DNA of 8,636 nucleotides from an uncultured bacterium. Its GTDB lineage: Bacteria; Patescibacteriota; Saccharimonadia; Saccharimonadales; Saccharimonadaceae. The stretch covers positions 1-8,636 of the forward strand of contig CALMQN010000048.1 in the NCBI GenBank assembly GCA_937872185.1, in the 5' to 3' direction. The position numbers and the translations under genes were made by a program. Below the pieces are notes generated by a model. That model worked only from the letters and a program-made list of their open reading frames with translations. It was not told the origin of the DNA and made no database searches. Below are positions 1-6,346 of the stretch, piece after piece (position 1 is the first letter of the stretch; every line of letters starts with the position of its first letter).

Positions 1-1194
1 GGTCGTGTCAGGGCAGTGGGTGGGGTGCCAAGGGGCGATGGTCGATTGGTAACAATCCATGATAAGGGGACCGAGAGTGTTATTTTGACAGAAGCAGCCA
101 CAATCGGCGATGCATTAAAAGAAGCGGGCATTGTATTGGACGACAAGGATACCGTCGAACCACAGGCAAGCGAGAAATTGGTTGCAAGTGAATACCAGGT
201 CAATATTTACCGTGCGCGCCCGGTCATTGTGGTTGATGGTGTCGTCAAGCAGAAGGTCATTACCGCATATCAGACGGGTCCACAGATCGCGAAGAGCGCG
301 GGCATTACGTTGTACGACGAAGATACAACGACACTGACGCGCAGCGATAATTTGGTATCAGATGGTGCCAGCCTGCGTTTGACTATCGACCGCGCAACAC
401 CGTTTACGTTGACGTTATACGGCAAGACGACCGATGCGCGCACGCAAGGAACGACAGTGGGTGACATGTTGAAAGAAAAGGGTATTACGCTTGGTAAAGA
501 CGACCGTGTGTCGGTCGATCAATCAGCGGCTGTCACGGCGGGTGCAATAATTCGCGTATGGCGCGAAGGCAAACAAACCATTACGGTTGATGAACCTGTC
601 GCTTTTGGCACACAGCAAATCCAGGATGGTGACCAGTATGTCGGATATCGTGCGGTCAGGACGGCTGGCCAAGCGGGATCGCGTAGCGTGACGTACGAAG
701 TACTTATTCAAAACGGCCAAGAAGTCGGACGTACCGAGATTGCTAGCATTACGACTGTCGAGCCAGTCAAGCAAATCGAAATCATCGGGGCAAAATATCG
801 CGGTGCGTATACAACACCAACTGAAAATGAGGTTATCACCTGGAACTTCCTGATTGCCAATGGGTTTAGTCGTGAACAAACAGCCGGCATCATGGGTAAC
901 CTAATGCAAGAGCACCACTTTAATACAACCGGTGATGGTTTGGCGCAGTGGAACGGATCACGAAAAGCAGCACTACTCGCGCTACCCGATCCGTATAATA
1001 TTTATACGCAATTAGCATTTTTGATGTCAGAACTGAACGGATCGTACCGTGCCGTTCAGGCATCAATCAAATCAACCAGTAGCGTTGAAGACGCGGTTGT
1101 GATTTTCCAAAATAAGTTTGAAAAATGTAACCCAGCGTATTGTATGCAAAGCCAGCGTATTCAATATGCGTACAATATTCTCGCGAGTCATTAA
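1..1194 (+). CDS. RpfB/YabE-like secreted cell-wall hydrolase: DUF348 x3 - G5 - phage-tail-type lysozyme (5' end cut by window)
   Basis: Probable surface or secreted peptidoglycan hydrolase. The frame is open from base 1 without a stop, so the GTG at 16 is unlikely to be the real start. The export signal presumably lies upstream. Counting from that GTG, three ubiquitin-like DUF348 domains are visible at about residues 9-49 (LVTIHDKGTE...IGDALKEAGI), 68-108 and 128-168. A G5 domain follows at about 185-258 (ending in TTVEPVKQIEIIGAK), then a phage-tail-lysozyme-like domain at about 272-390. The last has the family's GIMGNLMQE motif, with E299 (bases 910-912) as likely catalytic acid, and a GLAQW motif at 308-312. 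C371 and C376 near the end could pair. DUF348-G5 modules occur in actinobacterial RpfB and Bacillus YabE, where the catalytic domain is different. Like rpfB, this gene directly precedes rsmA; its TAA overlaps the rsmA ATG by one base. The domain calls are firm; the exact sugar-bond chemistry is inferred. Confidence 0.88.
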   Translation, partial: GRVRAVGGVPRGDGRLVTIHDKGTESVILTEAATIGDALKEAGIVLDDKDTVEPQASEKLVASEYQVNIYRARPVIVVDGVVKQKVITAYQTGPQIAKSAGITLYDEDTTTLTRSDNLVSDGASLRLTIDRATPFTLTLYGKTTDARTQGTTVGDMLKEKGITLGKDDRVSVDQSAAVTAGAIIRVWREGKQTITVDEPVAFGTQQIQDGDQYVGYRAVRTAGQAGSRSVTYEVLIQNGQEVGRTEIASITTVEPVKQIEIIGAKYRGAYTTPTENEVITWNFLIANGFSREQTAGIMGNLMQEHHFNTTGDGLAQWNGSRKAALLALPDPYNIYTQLAFLMSELNGSYRAVQASIKSTSSVEDAVVIFQNKFEKCNPAYCMQSQRIQYAYNILASH

Positions 1195-1967
1195 TGATAC
1201 AGAACAATAAGTCACTCGGTCAGCACTGGCTGAAAGATCGGGATGTGTTGGCGCATATCGCCGACCAGGCGTTACTGACGGCTGATGATACGGTGCTTGA
1301 AATTGGGCCAGGACTAGGAACGCTCACCAGCGAGCTACTACGTCGTGCTAAAAAGGTGGTTGCTGTTGAGTTTGACGAACAATTGGCGCGCAAACTGCCC
1401 GCCCAGTTCCCTGGTAAAGATTTGGAAGTCGTTGTGAGCGACATTTTGGCATATGACTTGTCTGGCCTGCCAGCAGGATATGCTGTCGTTGCCAATGTGC
1501 CATATTATATTACAAGTAAAATTATCCAGATGTTGATGACTGCTGACAACAAACCACGCATTGCAGTGCTGTTGGTGCAAAAAGAAGTTGCCGAGCGTTT
1601 GGCGGCGAAACCAGGCCAGCTCAGCATACTGGGCGTTAGCGCTCAGCTGTTTGCCGAAGTTACCTTGGGCGATGTTGTCCCAGCCAAACTGTTTACGCCA
1701 CCGCCAAAAGTCGATAGTCAGGTAGTGGTGCTTGCGACTCGGCAGACTCCGTTTTTGACCGATATTGATGAAAAGCATTTCTTCCGGGTGGTGAAGGCTG
1801 GATTCTCAGCTAAACGAAAAAAGCTACGTAGTAGTTTGTCTGGTGGGCTAAAAATCGACAAAGATCAAGTTGAGGCGCTCCTTAGTAAGGCTGATATCAG
1901 CCCAGATTCACGCGCCGAAGCGCTAAGCCTTGACGATTGGGCGCGACTTGCCCGCATTGTCGACTGA
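1194..1967 (+). CDS. rsmA: 16S rRNA (adenine1518-N6/adenine1519-N6)-dimethyltransferase
   Basis: RsmA (KsgA) uses S-adenosylmethionine to dimethylate two adjacent adenines in helix 45 of 16S rRNA, a late step of small-subunit assembly. The 257-residue protein has the usual length, slightly short. Visible motifs are SLGQHWLKD at 7-15 (the family's GQ-F-D entry motif), SAM motif I EIGPGLG at 36-42, the acidic ribose ligand E59 in VVAVEFDE, D83 in VVSDIL, the catalytic NVPY at 101-104, PPPKVDS at 169-175 and the basic FSAKRKKLRSSL near 204-215. I chose the ATG at 1194 because the protein aligns from there and it overlaps the upstream stop (TAATG). The frame is open back to 1140, but that stretch lies inside the upstream gene. 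No clear Shine-Dalgarno is seen, so translation is probably coupled to the upstream gene. Confidence 0.96.
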   Translation: MIQNNKSLGQHWLKDRDVLAHIADQALLTADDTVLEIGPGLGTLTSELLRRAKKVVAVEFDEQLARKLPAQFPGKDLEVVVSDILAYDLSGLPAGYAVVANVPYYITSKIIQMLMTADNKPRIAVLLVQKEVAERLAAKPGQLSILGVSAQLFAEVTLGDVVPAKLFTPPPKVDSQVVVLATRQTPFLTDIDEKHFFRVVKAGFSAKRKKLRSSLSGGLKIDKDQVEALLSKADISPDSRAEALSLDDWARLARIVD

Positions 1968-1985
1968 TCCCGCTCATGCTACTAT
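1957..1985 (+). promoter_or_regulatory. Promoter for the pilin-NHL gene
   Basis: TTGTCG (1957-1962), a 17-bp spacer and TACTAT (1980-1985) preceded by TG at 1977-1978 make a sigma70-type promoter with an extended -10. It lies across the end of rsmA. Expected transcription start is about 1991-1993, giving a leader of about 15 bases that contains AAGGA (1992-1996), 10 bases before the ATG at 2007. The pilin gene thus probably has its own transcript. Predicted by eye only. Confidence 0.55.
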
Positions 1986-2006
1986 AGCACCAAGGAATTA
2001 TTCGCA

Positions 2007-3353
2007 ATGACTATGAGACATAGATTAAAAACTGGCTTCACGATCATTGAACTGATTGTCGTCGTTTCAGTTATAGCTATCTTGGCTACTCTCTCTGCGG
2101 TTGCCTATAGTAATGTAACCAGAGACGCGCGTGATGCAAGCGTTTTATCTGACCTGGATGCACTTGATCCTATAGAAACGCAGTATAGTGCAGATAACAG
2201 TACCGGGGGTAAAGCGTGGTACTCGGGGGGTGGGGTAGACGTTGATCTTAATTTCACGCCAAGTACGGGCAATGTTATCGATGTAGTTGTAACGGCCAAG
2301 GAATATTGTATAAGGGGCTACAACCCAGGTGCAGCAAAAAACTCAATTGCAAACGCCTATTTGAAAGATTCGAGTGGAAGTGCGTGTAATAAACTGATAC
2401 CGTCTGCAGCAGCTGTTGCTGCTAGTCCAGTCACTAATACGACACAGGTAACAACGTTTGCCGGGTCAGTTGCTGGCTATATCGACGGTAGCTCCACGGC
2501 CGCTCGTTTCAACTGGCCATGGGACGTAGCGTTTGGCGCATCGGGCAACCTATTTATTGCCGATGCAGAGAATTATCGAATCCGAAAAATTACTCCAGCG
2601 GGTGTTGTCTCAACTTTTGCGGGTAGTGGTGCTGGTGTAGATTGGACTAATGGCGTCGGTACGGCCGCTGACTTTGTATATATAAACTGTATCGGTTCTG
2701 ATGCCTCAGGTAATATATATGTTTGTGATTTGGGTAATAAAATTCGAAAAATTACGCCCGAGGGAGTCGTTTCCACATTGACCTCTAGTGCCGCAGGCGC
2801 GGGCCTTGATGTCGACGCATCGGGCAACCTATACGTTGCGACAGGTGCTGCAGGGAGCCTGATTAAAAAAGTGACACCTGACGGTACGACGACGACATTT
2901 GCCGGTTCGACGACTGGCTTTGCAGATGGCCTTGGGACTGCAGCACAGTTTAGTAGTCCAAAGGACGTGGTCGTGGATCCTTACGGAAACGTTTTTGTTG
3001 CTGATGATAACAATTATCGAATTCGAAAAATAACCCCAGCTGGCAACGTGACGACTATAGCGGGTGGTACTTTCGGTAACTCTGATGGAGTTGGTGCAGC
3101 AGCGCAATTTGATGACATTCGCAGTATCGCCATAGATCTGTCTGGAAACCTGTACGTGACAGACAGAAATCGTATCCGTAAGATTACCCAAGCTGGTGCT
3201 GTGACAACAATAGCTGGTATAACGACTGCCGGACTTGTTAATGGAACGGGAGTTGGGGCACAATTTAGTAGCCTGCAGGGCATTACGTTTAATGCCTACG
3301 GTGAACTATACATATCTGATAGGGCCAATAACCTTATTCGCAAGATGCAGTAG
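2007..3353 (+). CDS. Type IV (pseudo)pilin fused to a C-terminal six-bladed NHL beta-propeller
   Basis: The N-terminus is a textbook class III prepilin signal: a short basic leader, cleavage expected after G10, then FTIIELIVVVSVIAILATL with Glu at mature position 5 (E15), followed by the pilin helix to about residue 50. C101 and C127 in the pilin head may form the usual C-terminal disulfide loop. After an Ala/Thr-rich linker (about 129-147) come six NHL-type repeats starting near residues 148, 200, 254, 294, 348 and 399. Each carries a variant of TTFAG...DG.G.AA.F...SGNLY.AD...IRKITP.G. The last repeat stops after IRKMQ, before the outer strand; the first TTFAG strand could close the ring, as in known propellers. 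It is probably a minor or tip pilin that displays a binding domain outside the cell. AAGGA precedes the ATG by 10 bases, favouring 2007 over the in-frame ATG at 2013. Isoleucine codon use differs from metG (12 ATA among 33 Ile against none in about 37). The ligand is unknown. Confidence 0.9.
   Translation: MTMRHRLKTGFTIIELIVVVSVIAILATLSAVAYSNVTRDARDASVLSDLDALDPIETQYSADNSTGGKAWYSGGGVDVDLNFTPSTGNVIDVVVTAKEYCIRGYNPGAAKNSIANAYLKDSSGSACNKLIPSAAAVAASPVTNTTQVTTFAGSVAGYIDGSSTAARFNWPWDVAFGASGNLFIADAENYRIRKITPAGVVSTFAGSGAGVDWTNGVGTAADFVYINCIGSDASGNIYVCDLGNKIRKITPEGVVSTLTSSAAGAGLDVDASGNLYVATGAAGSLIKKVTPDGTTTTFAGSTTGFADGLGTAAQFSSPKDVVVDPYGNVFVADDNNYRIRKITPAGNVTTIAGGTFGNSDGVGAAAQFDDIRSIAIDLSGNLYVTDRNRIRKITQAGAVTTIAGITTAGLVNGTGVGAQFSSLQGITFNAYGELYISDRANNLIRKMQ
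2448..3350 (+). repeat. Six tandem NHL repeats (beta-propeller blades)
   Basis: Six coding repeats start near bases 2448, 2604, 2766, 2886, 3048 and 3201. Blade lengths are about 40-54 residues; the third is the short one at about 40, lacking the DG.G.AA.F segment. Blades 1 and 4 both encode NYRIRKITPAG with few DNA differences. The 17-base word CGCATCGGGCAACCTAT occurs exactly at 2537-2553 (blade 1) and 2816-2832 (blade 3). Confidence 0.85.
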
Positions 3354-3360
3354 TCCAATC

Positions 3361-3369
3361 TGTTATAAT
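3361..3369 (+). promoter_or_regulatory. Extended -10 promoter of metG, predicted leaderless start
   Basis: TGTTATAAT is a perfect extended -10 (TG at 3361-3362, TATAAT at 3364-3369). No good -35 box is seen at 16-18 bp upstream. Only eight bases separate the box from the metG ATG at 3378, so transcription should begin at or within about two bases of the start codon. No Shine-Dalgarno is present. Confidence 0.7.
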
Positions 3370-3377
3370 GATGGCAG

Positions 3378-4862
3378 ATGGATAAAAAACTCTATATCGC
3401 AACTGCTATCCCGTATGTTAATGGGACTCCGCATATTGGCAATGCGCTCGATTATTTGCTGGCTGATATTTGGACACGCTATCAAAAGCAGAATGGTCAC
3501 GATGTACGATTTCAGGTAGGTACCGACGAACACGGCAATAAGATTGCCACTAAAGCAGCCGAGGCCGGTATGGATCCAAAAGCGTACACTGATTCAACGT
3601 TCGTCAATTTTGAGGCGTTGATGAAAAAAGTCGGTGCCAGCTATACTGATTTTATTCGTACTACTGACGAGCACCATATTGGCGCTGTCCAATATATTTG
3701 GCAGACACTTGCGCCGTATATTTATAAGGGAACATACAAAGGATGGTATTGTGTTGGGCACGAGGCGTTCTTTACCGACAAAGAAGTTCAGGCAACGGGC
3801 GGCATCTGTCCCGATCACCAGACACCGTATCAACAAGTGAGTGAAGATAATTATTACCTAAAAACGAGTGCCTTTACAGATCAAATTCGCGAAGCGATCG
3901 AATCGGGTACGATGCAGATTTTGCCAGATTTTCGCAAGAAAGAATTTTTAGAATTAATCAAAGATGGTTTGCAAGACGTCAGTATTTCACGGCCGCGCAA
4001 GAACCTAAGCTGGGGTGTGCCCGTACCCGGTGATCCTGATCAGATCATGTATGTCTGGATTGATGCCCTGGCAAATTATATTACTGTCCTGGGATATCCT
4101 GATAGGCCCGAATGGAAAGAATATTGGCCAGCTGATGTTCAGGTGATTGGCAAAGATATTTTGCGTTTTCACGCTGGGATTTGGCCAGCGATGTTACTTG
4201 GCCTTGGGCTTGAACTGCCAAAGAAGCTGTTGGTCCATGGTCATATTGTTTCAGGTGGCGAGAAAATGAGTAAGACAGTTGGGAACGTGATTGATCCCAA
4301 CGAGATCATCGATCAGTACGGGCTTGATGCCTTTCGCTATTTCTTTTCCCGCCATATCCCAACACTCGATGACGGCGATTTTACGTGGGAAAAGTTTGAA
4401 ACCGCATACAACACCGAACTAGGGAATGATTTGGGTAACTTGATTCAGCGTGTATCAAGTATGATTACGCGGTACCAAGCGGGAGTTATTGGTGAAGCAC
4501 CGCAAGGCGAGCATGACATGAGCACGTATCACGAAGCCATGGAAAGCCTGGAATTTAACAAGGCAATCGATGAAGTGTGGGCGATGGTGCGAAGCCTAAA
4601 CCAGTACATCGAAAACGTAAAGCCCTGGGAAATTGCCAAAGGCATCGGTAAAGATCCCGAAGCTGAAGCGCACCTGGCGGAAGTGTTGGCGTTTTGTGTC
4701 GGCGCACTGTTGCAGATCGGTGATTTGTTGGTGCCGTTTTTGCCTTCGACAGCCGATCGTATTCACAAGACATTTGAATCAGGCGTGATTGTGCCGTTTG
4801 ACGGCGTGTTGTTTCCTAAAATTTATCTGCATACGCCAGATCCGCACGCGCCAAAGGTATAG
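3378..4862 (+). CDS. metG: Methionine--tRNA ligase (short form)
   Basis: This class I aminoacyl-tRNA synthetase charges tRNA-Met, both initiator and elongator, in the cytoplasm. The 494-residue protein shows PYVNGTPHIGN at 12-22 (HIGH signature), VGTDEHG at 47-53, the YVWIDAL core motif near 225-231 and KMSKT at 296-300 (KMSKS signature). Zinc-knuckle positions read C125-x2-H128 and C144-x2-H147, where many relatives have Cys pairs; a His-containing knuckle can still bind zinc. The protein ends about 150 residues before longer MetRS proteins such as the Bacillus one, so it lacks the C-terminal Trbp111-type tRNA-binding domain and is presumably monomeric. I chose the ATG at 3378 because the protein begins immediately before the conserved Rossmann strand (LYIATAIPYVNG). 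The start sits directly behind the -10 box, implying leaderless translation. tatD follows after one base, so the two are co-transcribed. Confidence 0.97.
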   Translation: MDKKLYIATAIPYVNGTPHIGNALDYLLADIWTRYQKQNGHDVRFQVGTDEHGNKIATKAAEAGMDPKAYTDSTFVNFEALMKKVGASYTDFIRTTDEHHIGAVQYIWQTLAPYIYKGTYKGWYCVGHEAFFTDKEVQATGGICPDHQTPYQQVSEDNYYLKTSAFTDQIREAIESGTMQILPDFRKKEFLELIKDGLQDVSISRPRKNLSWGVPVPGDPDQIMYVWIDALANYITVLGYPDRPEWKEYWPADVQVIGKDILRFHAGIWPAMLLGLGLELPKKLLVHGHIVSGGEKMSKTVGNVIDPNEIIDQYGLDAFRYFFSRHIPTLDDGDFTWEKFETAYNTELGNDLGNLIQRVSSMITRYQAGVIGEAPQGEHDMSTYHEAMESLEFNKAIDEVWAMVRSLNQYIENVKPWEIAKGIGKDPEAEAHLAEVLAFCVGALLQIGDLLVPFLPSTADRIHKTFESGVIVPFDGVLFPKIYLHTPDPHAPKV

Positions 4863-4863
4863 C

Positions 4864-5643
4864 ATGTTATTTGATACCCACTGCCACATTCACGAATCAG
4901 ACTATCCACTGCCGGTTGGCGATGTTCTGGAGCGGGCGCGATCGGCTGGCGTGCAGCACATTGTCTGTGTCGGCACGTCCGAGGAAAGTTCACGTCTGGC
5001 AGTTGAAATGGCCCAAACAGAACAAGACGTTTATGCCACGATTGGCGTTCACCCACATGATACCAAAGACGGGTATGATACTATTCGCAGCATCGCGGAC
5101 ACCAAGCCCAACAATCTTATCGCTATCGGTGAAGTGGGGCTTGACTATTTTTATGATCACAGTCCGCGAGACGTTCAAATCCAAGCATTAAAAGAGCAGA
5201 TTCAGATCGCAGTTGACCATAATTTAGCGATTGTGTTTCATGTTCGTGAGGCATCGTCTGCGCAGCAGCGTGAGAGTGCCTTCCAGGATTTTTGGACCAT
5301 TCTGGATGAATTTAGTGGGATTCGTGGGGTACTACACAGTTTTACTGACACGCAGGCTCATCTGGACGAAGCTTTACGTCGCGGTCTGTATATTGGCGTG
5401 AACGGCATTAGTACCTTTACGAAGGACGACACGCAAAAGGCAATGTTTGCATCAATTCCGCTTGATCGCCTAGTGTTCGAAACAGATGCGCCCTACTTGA
5501 CGCCTGACCCTTTTCGTGGTAAGGTAAATGAGCCAGCATTTGTGAGGAATATTGCCGAACATCATGCAGCCATTCGCGGACTGACGTTCGATGAAGTTGC
5601 ATCGGCAACCACCGCAAACGCTCGTGCGTTATTCGCACTCTAA
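4864..5643 (+). CDS. tatD: TatD family metal-dependent hydrolase (YabD-like DNase)
   Basis: TatD proteins are TIM-barrel metalloenzymes of the amidohydrolase superfamily. Characterised members are 3'-5' exonucleases or DNases; the physiological substrate here is not shown. The metal-site set is complete: H6 and H8 in DTHCHIH, E90 in IGEVGLDYF, H126 in VFHVRE, H158 in GVLHSFTD and D208 in ETDAPYLTP. The length of 259 residues is normal. The frame is open back to 4789 inside metG, but the family starts at MLFDTHCH, and AAAGG at 4853-4857 lies six bases before the ATG at 4864, so that start is preferred. It follows the metG stop by one base. The metG-tatD pairing is widespread in Gram-positive bacteria (metS-yabD in Bacillus). 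Confidence 0.95.
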   Translation: MLFDTHCHIHESDYPLPVGDVLERARSAGVQHIVCVGTSEESSRLAVEMAQTEQDVYATIGVHPHDTKDGYDTIRSIADTKPNNLIAIGEVGLDYFYDHSPRDVQIQALKEQIQIAVDHNLAIVFHVREASSAQQRESAFQDFWTILDEFSGIRGVLHSFTDTQAHLDEALRRGLYIGVNGISTFTKDDTQKAMFASIPLDRLVFETDAPYLTPDPFRGKVNEPAFVRNIAEHHAAIRGLTFDEVASATTANARALFAL

Positions 5644-5688
5644 AACAGACAGACAAAAGCTATTAACTATACCGAGGCTTATTAAAAG

Positions 5689-6330
5689 ATGTCAACAAAC
5701 GCCGAATATCAAATGCCCGACGCGCCACGTTCTTACGAGGCTATTTCTGTTGCCCCCGTTGAGTACGGTGTCGGCCAAGAACAGTACAAAGAAATCGTAG
5801 TTTTGCAGAATCTTGGCGATGATATTGAGTTGACCCGTGCGCAGGCTGATATTGCGCAGATTCTGCCAGAACGAAAGAAGTCTTGGGGACGCAATATCCT
5901 GACATCACTCATCAGCATGAACTTGCCTCGCGTCCAGCGTAAGATTGGCACTAATGATCTGATCGATGCTGAAAGTTGGATTGGTGCCGAGATCGTTGGT
6001 AACGACGACGCTCCCGAAACACGCAAGTTCTTCTACGAAAAAGACCACAACTGGTTTTACATTATTATTGGCAAAGACGAAAAAGGCCGCACGTCTACGA
6101 AAGGCTATCGTTTTGAAGTCAATCACGACCATGTGCTACTGATTGAAGACGGTGCAAACCACCAACCAATTGGTGATGATGAAATGAGTCGACTGGTTAC
6201 GATTGCGTCCCACTATCACGAACGGGTTCTGCGCGAAGTGTACAAAAAAAGCCCGCACGAAACACTTGTTACGACTACTCCTGCCGAACCTAAAAAATCC
6301 AAACGCTCAGACCTTGGTCTGGCTGCGTAA
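5689..6330 (+). CDS. Conserved-looking hypothetical protein, 213 residues, soluble
   Basis: I do not recognise this family. The protein has no signal peptide, membrane segment or cysteine. An acidic, probably flexible start (1-33) leads to a mixed charged region (34-64), then a short helix-like stretch KKSWGRNILTSLISMNLPR (about 63-81). A beta-rich core follows at about 98-155, with aromatic strands KFFYEKDHNWFYIIIGKD and GYRFEVNHDHVLLIEDG. A helix with an ASHYHERVLREVY segment comes at about 165-187. The tail is lysine/proline-rich and probably disordered. This looks like a small cytosolic domain protein, perhaps a binding or adaptor protein, but no function can be assigned. The ATG at 5689 has a weak GAGG (5674-5677) eleven bases upstream. 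It lies 45 bp after tatD with no obvious terminator or strong promoter between, so read-through from metG-tatD is likely. Codon use resembles its neighbours and the frame is intact over its whole length, supporting a real gene. Confidence 0.8.
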   Translation: MSTNAEYQMPDAPRSYEAISVAPVEYGVGQEQYKEIVVLQNLGDDIELTRAQADIAQILPERKKSWGRNILTSLISMNLPRVQRKIGTNDLIDAESWIGAEIVGNDDAPETRKFFYEKDHNWFYIIIGKDEKGRTSTKGYRFEVNHDHVLLIEDGANHQPIGDDEMSRLVTIASHYHERVLREVYKKSPHETLVTTTPAEPKKSKRSDLGLAA

Positions 6331-6331
6331 C

Positions 6332-6340
6332 TGATATACT
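6332..6340 (+). promoter_or_regulatory. Extended -10 promoter of the cysteine desulfurase gene, predicted leaderless start
   Basis: TGATATACT is an extended -10 (TG at 6332-6333, TATACT at 6335-6340). Six bases separate it from the GTG start at 6347, so the expected +1 falls on the start codon. No Shine-Dalgarno exists in the 16-bp gap after the previous stop, and no convincing -35 box is seen. Spacing is similar to the metG promoter. Confidence 0.65.
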
Positions 6341-6346
6341 AATACA

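Noticed and set aside
16..18. GTG at 16 as the true start of the first gene
   Set aside because: The frame is open to the window edge, the protein needs an export signal that is not seen, and there is no ribosome site; the gene almost certainly begins upstream.
1140..1193. Upstream extension of rsmA to the ATG at 1140
   Set aside because: The extra 18 residues lie inside the preceding gene and match nothing in RsmA; the TAATG junction at 1192-1196 is a standard coupled start.
2573..3283. Several minus-strand open frames opposite the NHL repeats
   Set aside because: They repeat with the blades because the sense strand repeats; the products are low-complexity reverse complements of the propeller.
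4789..4863. Upstream extension of tatD into metG
   Set aside because: TatD proteins start at the DTHCH strand, and the ATG at 4864 has AAAGG six bases upstream.
5644..5688. Possible terminator or promoter in the 45-bp gap after tatD
   Set aside because: The AAGC/GCTT pairing is only four base pairs, there is no T-run, and no -10 box with both conserved A and final T is present.
6308..6321. Inverted repeat CAGACC-TT-GGTCTG at the end of the hypothetical gene, as a terminator
   Set aside because: The stem is short, inside coding sequence, and no T-run follows. It may be chance; an operator role overlapping the -35 region of the next promoter cannot be supported.
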